Below are positions 1 through 4,511 of a DNA stretch of 5,600 nt, piece by piece. Each line of letters starts with the position of its first letter. Position 1 is the stretch's first letter. This DNA comes from Methanospirillum sp. (GTDB lineage Archaea > Halobacteriota > Methanomicrobia > Methanomicrobiales > Methanospirillaceae): contig JAQVIE010000102.1 in assembly GCA_028695895.1 (NCBI GenBank), positions 1 to 5,600 on the forward strand, given 5' to 3'. The translations under genes were made by a program, and so were the position numbers. The notes beneath the pieces are model-generated. The model made no database searches. It had not been told where the DNA came from and saw only the letters and a program-made list of their open reading frames with translations.

Positions 1-179
1 TGAGTTGCAACTTTTGGCTGCTTAGTAGTCCAGCCATATGAACGCATACGGGCAGAGCGACCAAATCCACATGATGAGCAGATTTTATGTCTTTTATGAT
101 AGGACATCCGCCCACATCTTCTGCAGGTCAGATGAGTCTGTGTCTGTCTTTTTCCTCTGGATGGTGTTCCTTTTGACAT
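1..179 (-). CDS. rpl37e: Large-subunit ribosomal protein L37e (3' end cut by window)
   Basis: L37e is a small basic zinc-ribbon protein of the archaeal/eukaryotic large ribosomal subunit; bacteria lack it. Reading the minus strand from the ATG at 179 gives 59 complete codons starting [17 protein letters not shown], then CRRCG (Cys19, Cys22) and CSSCG (Cys34, Cys37), the two CxxC pairs that hold one zinc. The rest is the family's Arg/Lys-rich tail ([10 protein letters not shown]). The family is about 60 residues long, so only the last few codons should lie outside. The start is supported by GGAG at 187-190, seven bases upstream. It sits 11 bases downstream of the LSm gene and is almost certainly co-transcribed with it, an LSm-L37e pairing common in archaea. 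Identification is very secure. Confidence 0.97.
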   Translation of the reverse strand, partial: MSKGTPSRGKRQTQTHLTCRRCGRMSYHKRHKICSSCGFGRSARMRSYGWTTKQPKVAT

Positions 180-186
180 TTTTTAA

Positions 187-190
187 CTCC
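187..190 (-). promoter_or_regulatory. Ribosome binding site of the L37e gene
   Basis: On the minus strand the LSm stop codon runs straight into the site (TAAGGAGTT), with GGAG seven bases before the L37e ATG. The site's position at the upstream stop suggests that ribosomes ending on LSm can reinitiate on L37e. It is seen directly; coupling is inferred. Confidence 0.7.
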
Positions 191-418
191 TTACTGGGGG
201 CCTGGAGAGATGTAAATTACATTATCGCCGCGAATAATCAGGGTACCGATGCTTTGAGCCTGTCCCTCAACGATCTCTTCGGCTTTATCAAGCACAAGAT
301 TCATGTGCACATCATACCCTTGGAGAACTCCCTTAATTTCCCTGCCCCCTTTAAGGGAAATCAATACTGGTTGGCGATTCAGGACCTGATCTAAAATATC
401 CATAGGTCTTTTTGTCAT
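191..418 (-). CDS. Archaeal Sm-like (LSm) RNA-binding protein
   Basis: 75-residue LSm (small nuclear ribonucleoprotein-like) protein. Archaeal members form heptameric rings that bind U-rich single-stranded RNA and relate to bacterial Hfq. The Sm1 motif spans about residues 17-48, with GREIKG followed by YDVHMN (Asp36, His38, Asn40, the uridine-binding set). The Sm2 motif is [10 protein letters not shown] at 61-70, with Arg63, Gly64 and Asp65. The start is the ATG at 418 (MTKRPMDIL). An ATG 14 codons upstream would add residues not seen in the family and lies very close to the probable promoter. A weak AGGGT precedes the chosen ATG by about seven bases. The gene leads a two-gene unit with L37e. 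The family is certain; which archaeal LSm subgroup (SmAP1 or SmAP2) is not determined here, although the sequence looks like the common SmAP1 type. Confidence 0.96.
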   Translation of the reverse strand: MTKRPMDILDQVLNRQPVLISLKGGREIKGVLQGYDVHMNLVLDKAEEIVEGQAQSIGTLIIRGDNVIYISPGPQ

Positions 419-472
419 ATCAATACCCTGCACTACTCGAAATGAGTGAATAAATTGCATCGGGATTGTTCA

Positions 473-480
473 TAAATATA
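473..480 (-). promoter_or_regulatory. Probable TATA box for the LSm-L37e unit
   Basis: The minus strand reads TATATTTA here. Standard archaeal spacing predicts transcription starting near 450, giving a leader of about 32 bases before the LSm ATG at 418. A second AT-rich patch near 447-457 is a weaker alternative that would give a much shorter leader. This is judged from sequence alone. Confidence 0.5.
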
Positions 481-494
481 CCTGTTCCACTGCC

Positions 495-507
495 ACAATG
501 TCATTGT
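495..507. repeat. Perfect 6-1-6 inverted repeat in a divergent promoter region
   Basis: ACAATG-T-CATTGT is a perfect dyad with a one-base centre. It lies 14 bases from the LSm TATA-like box on one side and six bases upstream of the PUA-gene TATA-like box on the other. That is a plausible place for a dimeric regulator to act on both directions. The dyad is seen directly; operator function is inference and a chance occurrence is possible. Confidence 0.4.
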
Positions 508-513
508 CCGTAT

Positions 514-521
514 CTTTTATA
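514..521 (+). promoter_or_regulatory. Probable TATA box for the PUA-protein gene
   Basis: CTTTTATA lies 29 bases before the ATG at 551. Normal TATA-to-start spacing puts the transcript start near 544, leaving a leader of only about seven bases. The AGGAGT at 521-526 overlaps the box and would not be in such a transcript, so it is probably not a ribosome site. Confidence 0.55.
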
Positions 522-550
522 GGAGTTCAGGTAGCTGTACTATACAACAT

Positions 551-1048
551 ATGGGTAAACTAATCTCAAAAAGAAGACATTCAATACGAAAATCCCAGGT
601 AAGCGGGATCTTGCAGCGACTCACTGAGGAGATTGGAGAGGGGGCAGAACTGTTTCAGGGAAAGATGATCGAGGTGATAGAGACTAACCAGGATGTGCAG
701 CTTTTTCTGGTTGACAAAGAGCCACTACTCCTTGAAAAGGATGGAATTCTGTTTCCAAGCCTCCGTGGTGCAGTAAATCGTCCTTTTCCCCAGAAACGAA
801 TAGTAGTTGACATGGGGGCAGTGTCATATGTTGTTAATGGTGCAGATATAATGCGGCCAGGTGTGGTTGATGTGACGCCTGATGTCATTGCCGGAAAACC
901 GGTCCAGGTCGTTGATGAACGCCATGGAAAACCACTGGCCCTTGGAATCGCCTTATTTGATGCAGCAGATCTTCTCGCGCAGGAGAAGGGAAAGATTGCA
1001 AAAACATGGCATCATGTCGGTGATGATATCTGGAATCTTGAGTTCTGA
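551..1048 (+). CDS. MCT-1/Tma20-like PUA-domain RNA-binding protein
   Basis: 165 residues. The N-terminal half (about 1-80, RRHSIRKSQV then a helical/strand region) matches the pre-PUA domain found in archaeal PUA proteins and eukaryotic MCT-1/Tma20. The C-terminal half (about 83-160) is a PUA domain, with VVDMGAVSYVVNGADIMRPG at residues 85-104 holding the typical Gly-Ala, NGAD and PG positions. The ending HHVGDDIWNLE resembles the HYLNDGLW tail of MCT-1. Eukaryotic relatives bind the small ribosomal subunit and act in initiation, reinitiation and tRNA/subunit recycling; the archaeal role is less well defined and presumably ribosome- or tRNA-related. The start is the only sensible one and appears nearly leaderless. 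The gene lies divergently from LSm-L37e and 70 bases upstream of sepF on the same strand. Family call secure, exact function inferred. Confidence 0.9.
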   Translation: MGKLISKRRHSIRKSQVSGILQRLTEEIGEGAELFQGKMIEVIETNQDVQLFLVDKEPLLLEKDGILFPSLRGAVNRPFPQKRIVVDMGAVSYVVNGADIMRPGVVDVTPDVIAGKPVQVVDERHGKPLALGIALFDAADLLAQEKGKIAKTWHHVGDDIWNLEF

Positions 1049-1066
1049 AGAAGGAAATAACGCTTG

Positions 1067-1076
1067 TCAGGCCTGA
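1067..1076. repeat. 10-base perfect palindrome in the PUA-sepF gap
   Basis: TCAGGCCTGA is self-complementary and sits 18 bases after the PUA stop codon, followed by a run of five A. It could be a protein-binding site or a weak RNA fold. There is no T-tract after it on the plus strand, so it does not look like a terminator for the PUA gene. At ten bases, chance is a real explanation. Confidence 0.3.
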
Positions 1077-1087
1077 AAAACCAGTAT

Positions 1088-1095
1088 CTTTATTA
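1088..1095 (+). promoter_or_regulatory. Possible TATA box directly upstream of sepF
   Basis: CTTTATTA ends 23 bases before the sepF ATG at 1119, so standard spacing would start a transcript essentially at the start codon (leaderless). A weak AAAGGTT at 1107-1113 could serve as ribosome site for a read-through transcript from the PUA gene. Both routes are possible; the box is only a moderate match. Confidence 0.35.
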
Positions 1096-1118
1096 CAATA
1101 TACAGAAAAGGTTCTTAT

Positions 1119-1481
1119 ATGGGACTTCGCGACCTTCTCTTCGGAAGCAAGGATACCTCTTCCCCGGACGAATATAAAGATCTTACTCTTAAAGATTATG
1201 AATTAAGTGAAAACCCAGCCCTTCTCATCAAAGTCGCCACGGTTACAGGTCTGCGGGAAAGTCAGATCGTCAAAGATCAGGTATATGACGGGAATATTGT
1301 TATTGTTGATATTACCCGCCTTAAAATGGATAAAATTAATTATGAACGTGTCATGAAAGATTTCTACCAGGTGGCAAGGGATGTGGATGGCGATATTGTA
1401 GGTCTTGGGGACCAGCAATACGTGGTTATCACCCCAAAAAATGTCAAGATCTCCCGTGACCGCATCGGTGGCGGTGCCTGA
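1119..1481 (+). CDS. sepF: Archaeal cell division protein SepF
   Basis: 120 residues, the usual size for archaeal SepF. In archaea that divide with FtsZ, SepF anchors FtsZ to the membrane. The N-terminus MGLRDLLFG is a short amphipathic, membrane-targeting helix as in the family. A polar linker follows (about 10-33, many Asp/Ser/Lys), then the compact SepF core (about 35-113). The core shows LIKVATVTGL, the strand NIVIVDITRL (59-68), a helix ending YQVARDVDGD, and the hallmark GDIVGLGD (91-98) followed by YVVITPKNV. The core is the dimerising, FtsZ-tail-binding part. The downstream ZPR1 gene starts two bases after this stop and uses ribosome sites inside the last codons of sepF, so the two are probably translated together. 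No ftsZ lies in the window. Call is strong; the alternative label is the older DUF1621-type name for the same family. Confidence 0.93.
   Translation: MGLRDLLFGSKDTSSPDEYKDLTLKDYELSENPALLIKVATVTGLRESQIVKDQVYDGNIVIVDITRLKMDKINYERVMKDFYQVARDVDGDIVGLGDQQYVVITPKNVKISRDRIGGGA
1467..1476 (+). promoter_or_regulatory. Double GGTG ribosome site that fixes a TTG start
   Basis: GGTG occurs at 1467-1470 and 1473-1476, inside the glycine-rich end of sepF. The second copy is seven bases before the TTG at 1484. GGTG is complementary to the archaeal 16S tail, and there is no ATG or GTG in frame near the protein's conserved beginning, so this site decides the start. Confidence 0.7.
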
Positions 1482-1483
1482 AC

Positions 1484-2008
1484 TTGGAACAGGAGTTAAA
1501 AGGAACCTGCCCGGCCTGTGGAGAAGAGGTTGACTGGACATATAAAACTGAGGATATTCCTTATTTTTCTGATATCCTGATTATTACCTGTTCTTGCCCC
1601 AGGTGCGGGTACAGGTTTTCAGATGTGCAGAATATCAGCACAAATGAACCTGTCAGGTATGTCTATTGTGCGTGCAGTGAGGACGATCTTTCAACAAGGG
1701 TGGTCAGAAGCAGTGCTGCAAAAATTACCATCCCTGAACTTGGAGTGGAAATTGATCCAGGCCCGGCATGCGAAGGATTTGTATCAAATATTGAGGGTGT
1801 CATCATCAGGGTAGACAAAATCCTTGATGGTATTATGATTGATGGTGACGATGAGCAGCGAAGAAAGGCAATAGCCCTGAAAGAAAAAATCACCGGTATC
1901 CTGAGTGGAAAAGACAGTATCACACTCATCATTGAAGATCCTCACGGGAACTCACTTATTGATTCTGAAAAAGCACAAAAAGAGAAGTATTCTCCAGAAT
2001 CAGAATAA
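1484..2008 (+). CDS. ZPR1-type zinc-finger protein (TTG start)
   Basis: 174 residues. Eukaryotic ZPR1 binds translation elongation factor eEF1A and has two zinc-finger/beta-domain units; archaeal forms carry one, as here. The zinc finger uses CPAC (Cys9, Cys12) and CPRCGYR (Cys38, Cys41), linked by the conserved IPYFSDILII (25-34). The beta domain follows: VVRSSAAKITIPELGVEIDP (73-92), NIEGVI (102-107) and the closing LIIEDPHGNSLI (148-159), all typical. Extra cysteines occur at 36, 62, 64 and 96. The tail after 160 is charged and probably disordered. TTG is the only initiation codon compatible with a complete zinc finger, and it has a good GGTG site. Translation is likely coupled to sepF. 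The last nine bases overlap the end of purM on the other strand. Family secure; the archaeal function is not established. Confidence 0.9.
   Translation: MEQELKGTCPACGEEVDWTYKTEDIPYFSDILIITCSCPRCGYRFSDVQNISTNEPVRYVYCACSEDDLSTRVVRSSAAKITIPELGVEIDPGPACEGFVSNIEGVIIRVDKILDGIMIDGDDEQRRKAIALKEKITGILSGKDSITLIIEDPHGNSLIDSEKAQKEKYSPESE
1968..1981 (-). terminator. Possible U-tract terminator for lysC-purM
   Basis: On the minus strand two T5 runs (1977-1981 and 1968-1972) follow the purM stop by about 19 and 28 bases. Archaeal RNA polymerase often stops at short U-tracts without a hairpin. The tracts lie inside the ZPR1 coding region, where they read as Lys codons on the other strand, so composition alone might explain them. 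Confidence 0.35.
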
Positions 2009-2992
2009 TTTTTTCCCATTAAGACTGATACCTGGTGTATCTGTAATATGCCCGGTAACTTTTGCATCAGGGAAGTATTTCTGAACCGTTTTCACCCCTT
2101 CTTCAGGCAGAATGACTACATAACCCATTCCCATGTTAAAGGTCCGGTACATTTCAGAATCTGATATCCGCCCGGTTTTTGCAATCCAGGAATATATCTC
2201 CTGTGGGGGAAGGGGAAAATCAAGACTAAAACCAAATTCACCAAGCCGGTTCAGGTTTAACAGGCCTCCACCGGTGATATGGCACATTCCATGAACTTTT
2301 GCCTCTGTGCAGACCTGGAGAATGTCTGCATAGATACGGGTCGGTCTTAAAAGCTCTTCACCAAGAGTTGTTCCGGATGGCAGACTTTCATTGTAGGATG
2401 CATATTCTTCAACCATGTGTCTGGCAAGTGTCAGGCCATTGCTGTGAATTCCGGATGAGGGAATGCCTACCATGCAGTCACCAGGTGTGATTTCAGATCC
2501 GGTTATTACTTTTTCTTTCTCCTGTATCCCAAGACATGCCCCGGCAAGGTCAAGTCCTGTCACAAGGCCCTTGAGCGTTGCAGTCTCTCCCCCAAGTATG
2601 GAGAGGTTGGCAAGCCTTGCACCTTCATTAAGGCCTTTTCCTATCTGCCTCATCTGTTCATGTGAGAGTTTTGATGTTGCAATATAATCAACAAAGGCAA
2701 CAGGTTCAAGGTTCATGACATAAAGGTCATTGACATTCATCGCAATGCAGTCAATACCAACCGTTGACCAGTCTTTTAATGCATCTGCAACAAGCATCTT
2801 TGTCCCTACACCGTCCACTGCCATTGCAAGAACATGTCTGCCAAACGGGATGAAACCGGCAAAGTGCCCAATCTCTGATGCCATACCATACTTGTCTGTT
2901 CTTCTGAATGTCAGCTCGGATATCAGGCTTTTTACAGCTGCTGCTTCAAGATCAATATCAACCCCGGCTTCCCGGTAGGCATCCTGCTTCAT
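2000..2992 (-). CDS. purM: Phosphoribosylformylglycinamidine cyclo-ligase (AIR synthetase)
   Basis: Catalyses ATP-dependent ring closure of FGAM to aminoimidazole ribotide, the fifth step of purine synthesis. From the ATG at 2992 it is 330 residues, normal for the family. Visible motifs are AYREAGVDID (5-14), VDGVGTK (59-65), NVNDL (86-90), GGETA (134-138), PSSGIHSNG (178-186), PTRIY (217-221), HITGGG (238-243) and FNMGMG (285-290). The second half is the PurM C-terminal ATP-binding fold. Two ATGs compete. The one at 2998 overlaps the lysC stop as ATGA but abuts the ribosome site with no spacing. The one at 2992 has GGAGGT six bases before it and is preferred. The gene follows lysC by two bases, so translation is probably coupled. 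Residues after GGETA (TLKG) differ from the usual EMPG. Identification secure. Confidence 0.96.
   Translation of the reverse strand: MKQDAYREAGVDIDLEAAAVKSLISELTFRRTDKYGMASEIGHFAGFIPFGRHVLAMAVDGVGTKMLVADALKDWSTVGIDCIAMNVNDLYVMNLEPVAFVDYIATSKLSHEQMRQIGKGLNEGARLANLSILGGETATLKGLVTGLDLAGACLGIQEKEKVITGSEITPGDCMVGIPSSGIHSNGLTLARHMVEEYASYNESLPSGTTLGEELLRPTRIYADILQVCTEAKVHGMCHITGGGLLNLNRLGEFGFSLDFPLPPQEIYSWIAKTGRISDSEMYRTFNMGMGYVVILPEEGVKTVQKYFPDAKVTGHITDTPGISLNGKKLF
2009..2014 (+). terminator. Possible T6 terminator for the sepF-ZPR1 transcript
   Basis: Six T directly follow the ZPR1 TAA stop codon. An archaeal U-tract terminator here would end the plus-strand transcript inside the 3' end of purM. 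There is no hairpin, and six T is short, so this is tentative. Confidence 0.4.
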
Positions 2993-2994
2993 GC

Positions 2995-4392
2995 TCATAC
3001 CTCCTCGTTCATAAGATTAAATTCATCATGTAGAACCTTTACCGCCCGTGGCCCGTCCTGCTGACTGACAATGAACGAGATGTTCACTTCAGATGAACCC
3101 TGTGTTATCATCATCACATTAATTTCTGCCTTTCCAAGAGCAGAGAATGTTCTCCCTGCTGTTCCTGCCATACCTGCCATACCTGACCCGACTACGGCAA
3201 CAGCACAGACATCCTCATTTGCTGTGATATCCCTGAACACGCATCGCTCCTTAAGTGGAAATAATACCGTCTTCGCAGTTTCAACCTGATTTGCCTCGAT
3301 AATCAGGGTGATATTTGCTTCAGATGAACCCTGTGATATCATCATGACATTTATCTGGTGCTCGGCAAGAAGTGAGAAGATATGCCTTGCAACTCCAGGT
3401 CTTCCCACCATCTGTGCACCTGTGATGGTCAATGCAGCCACCCTGTCTATGTAGGTGATAGCCTTAACCACCCTGGAATCCTTCTTTTCTCCCCCGTCAA
3501 TGACAGTACCAGGATAATCCGGATTATTAGTGTTCTTTACAAGAACCGGAATTCCCTTCTGCATTGCCGGTTCAATCGATCTTGAATGCATGACTTTTGC
3601 ACCAAAGTAAGAGAGTTCCATGACCTCAATGTAGGATATCCTGGGAATAACCCTTGCTTCAGGTACCATGCGTGGATCGGTTGTCATTATTCCGTCAACA
3701 TCTGTCCATATCCATATTTCATCTGCGCTAAGGGCTGCACCGATGATTGTAGCTGAATAATCTGACCCTGATCTACCCAGGGTGGTGACTACGCCCTTCT
3801 CTGTGCATCCCATAAATCCTGTAATAACAGGTACTGAGTGTCCGATGACTGGTTCAAGCCTGCTTTTAATACGCGCCTCACCAGCCGGCAGGGCAATAGC
3901 ATCACCATGGTTTTCTGTTGTCAGTATTCCTGCTTCGCAACCGTCAAGGACCATGGACGGAATTCCCCGCTGGCGAAGCGCAGCACTGATAAGAGGTGCA
4001 TTAAGCCGCTCGCCAAAAGATGTGATATAGTCACGGGACCTGACAGTCAGTTCTCTCAGATGATAAACCGCATGCAGAAAATCACGAAGGTTTTCGATGC
4101 GCCTGATGATTATTTCACAAGTTTCCTGATAAAAATCCGGTGCTACCTCTTTTAATGTGTTAAGATGGGCTTCGGTCAGGTATGTGACGAGATCTGCCAC
4201 TTCATCAGCATCCCGTGAGGTTATCATCGACTCTGCGCATGCGATCAACCTGTCTGTAACCCCCCGCCTTGCAGAAATTACGACTGCCAGGTGATCCTGC
4301 CTGGAATATCTGTTATATACAATATCTACAGCCCTTCTGACCGACTCCGCGTTCTGGACAGAAGTGCCCCCAAACTTCATGATGAGCTTCAT
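2995..4392 (-). CDS. lysC: Aspartate kinase with two ACT regulatory domains
   Basis: Phosphorylates aspartate, the entry step to threonine, methionine and (in diaminopimelate-pathway organisms) lysine. 465 residues from the ATG at 4392 (MKLIMKFGGTSV). Kinase domain about 1-300: KFGGTS (6-11), SFGERL (125-130), TTLGRSGSDYSAT (203-215, catalytic/nucleotide loop), WTDVDGIMTTDPR (229-241) and SYFGAKVMH (261-269). ACT domains follow at about 318-385 and 397-460, each with an INVMMI-S/T-QGSSE effector-site motif, so allosteric control by an end product, perhaps threonine as in some archaeal homologues, is likely. A longer frame open to 4476 adds 28 unconserved residues and was refused. An ATG four codons in (4380) is a real alternative, because a TATA-like box predicts transcription from near 4388. 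First gene of a unit with purM. Monofunctional: no homoserine dehydrogenase domain. Confidence 0.95.
   Translation of the reverse strand: MKLIMKFGGTSVQNAESVRRAVDIVYNRYSRQDHLAVVISARRGVTDRLIACAESMITSRDADEVADLVTYLTEAHLNTLKEVAPDFYQETCEIIIRRIENLRDFLHAVYHLRELTVRSRDYITSFGERLNAPLISAALRQRGIPSMVLDGCEAGILTTENHGDAIALPAGEARIKSRLEPVIGHSVPVITGFMGCTEKGVVTTLGRSGSDYSATIIGAALSADEIWIWTDVDGIMTTDPRMVPEARVIPRISYIEVMELSYFGAKVMHSRSIEPAMQKGIPVLVKNTNNPDYPGTVIDGGEKKDSRVVKAITYIDRVAALTITGAQMVGRPGVARHIFSLLAEHQINVMMISQGSSEANITLIIEANQVETAKTVLFPLKERCVFRDITANEDVCAVAVVGSGMAGMAGTAGRTFSALGKAEINVMMITQGSSEVNISFIVSQQDGPRAVKVLHDEFNLMNEEV
2999..3006 (-). promoter_or_regulatory. Strong ribosome site of purM within the lysC end
   Basis: The minus strand reads GAGGAGGT, coding for the last residues of LysC (Glu-Glu-Val). 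Its six-base spacing to the ATG at 2992, against zero spacing to the ATG at 2998, is the reason for choosing the shorter PurM. Confidence 0.7.
3088..3123 (-). repeat. Direct repeat copy A (second ACT domain of lysC)
   Basis: This 36-base stretch codes INVMMITQGSSE. It matches the segment at 3319-3354 at 33 of 36 bases, counted by eye, in the same frame and 231 bases (77 codons) apart. Protein-level similarity of paired ACT domains is expected; near-identity of silent positions is not. Confidence 0.85.
3164..3181 (-). repeat. Tandem 9-base repeat in the second ACT domain
   Basis: CCTGCCATA occurs twice in tandem, and the next five bases (CCTGA) nearly begin a third unit. On the coding strand it gives MAGMAG followed by TAG, in the glycine-rich loop GSGMAGMAGTAG (402-413) where ACT domains of aspartate kinases bind effector. 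A unit change would keep frame. Confidence 0.75.
3319..3354 (-). repeat. Direct repeat copy B (first ACT domain of lysC)
   Basis: Partner of the segment at 3088-3123. It codes INVMMISQGSSE. The three mismatches are two silent third positions and the Ser/Thr change; the QGSSE codons are the same in both copies. Confidence 0.85.
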
Positions 4393-4511
4393 GCAGGTGC
4401 AACTCTTCGTAAATATAGATCGTTTTCTCTCAAAAGGGATGCTGCCGGCGTGGCTGCAAAGTGACAGGCCTACCAAAACATCAAAGACATTCTGACAGTG
4501 ACGTGTATATA
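4393..4511. other. Divergent promoter region between lysC and the flavoprotein gene
   Basis: 119 bases with no supported gene. It holds a TATA-like element for lysC close to its start, a GC-richer middle (4441-4470), and a TATATA at 4506-4511 that touches the flavoprotein start codon. That TATATA is too close to serve the flavoprotein gene. On the minus strand it reads TTATATAC and could be a distal lysC promoter with a leader of about 90 bases. No clear TATA box or ribosome site for the flavoprotein gene is visible. TGACAG occurs at 4462-4467 and again at 4494-4499, too short to interpret. Confidence 0.6.
4411..4417 (-). promoter_or_regulatory. Probable TATA box of lysC-purM
   Basis: The minus strand reads TATATTT after a purine-rich stretch (GAGAAAACGA) that could serve as BRE. 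Spacing predicts a start near 4388 (a few bases either way), which would make lysC leaderless at 4392 or give an eight-base leader to the ATG at 4380. Confidence 0.5.

Noticed and set aside
38..394. Plus-strand open frame of 118 codons
   Set aside because: It lies antisense across L37e and LSm, both clearly real, and its translation resembles no family.
419..460. 14-residue N-terminal extension of LSm from an ATG at 460
   Set aside because: Family members start at the [13 protein letters not shown] position, and the ATG lies very close to the probable promoter.
1067..1082. Palindrome as a terminator after the PUA gene
   Set aside because: It is followed by A rather than T on the plus strand, and the short perfect match could be chance.
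1203..1541. Minus-strand open frame of 112 codons
   Set aside because: It is antisense to sepF and the start of ZPR1, with no recognisable domain and no start signals.
3782..4155. Two plus-strand open frames inside lysC (82 and 105 codons)
   Set aside because: They are shadows of the lysC coding strand; their products show no family features and no ribosome sites.
4393..4476. 28-residue N-terminal extension of aspartate kinase
   Set aside because: The sequence is unconserved, covers the TATA-like box, and the kinase fold begins at MKLIMKFGGTS.
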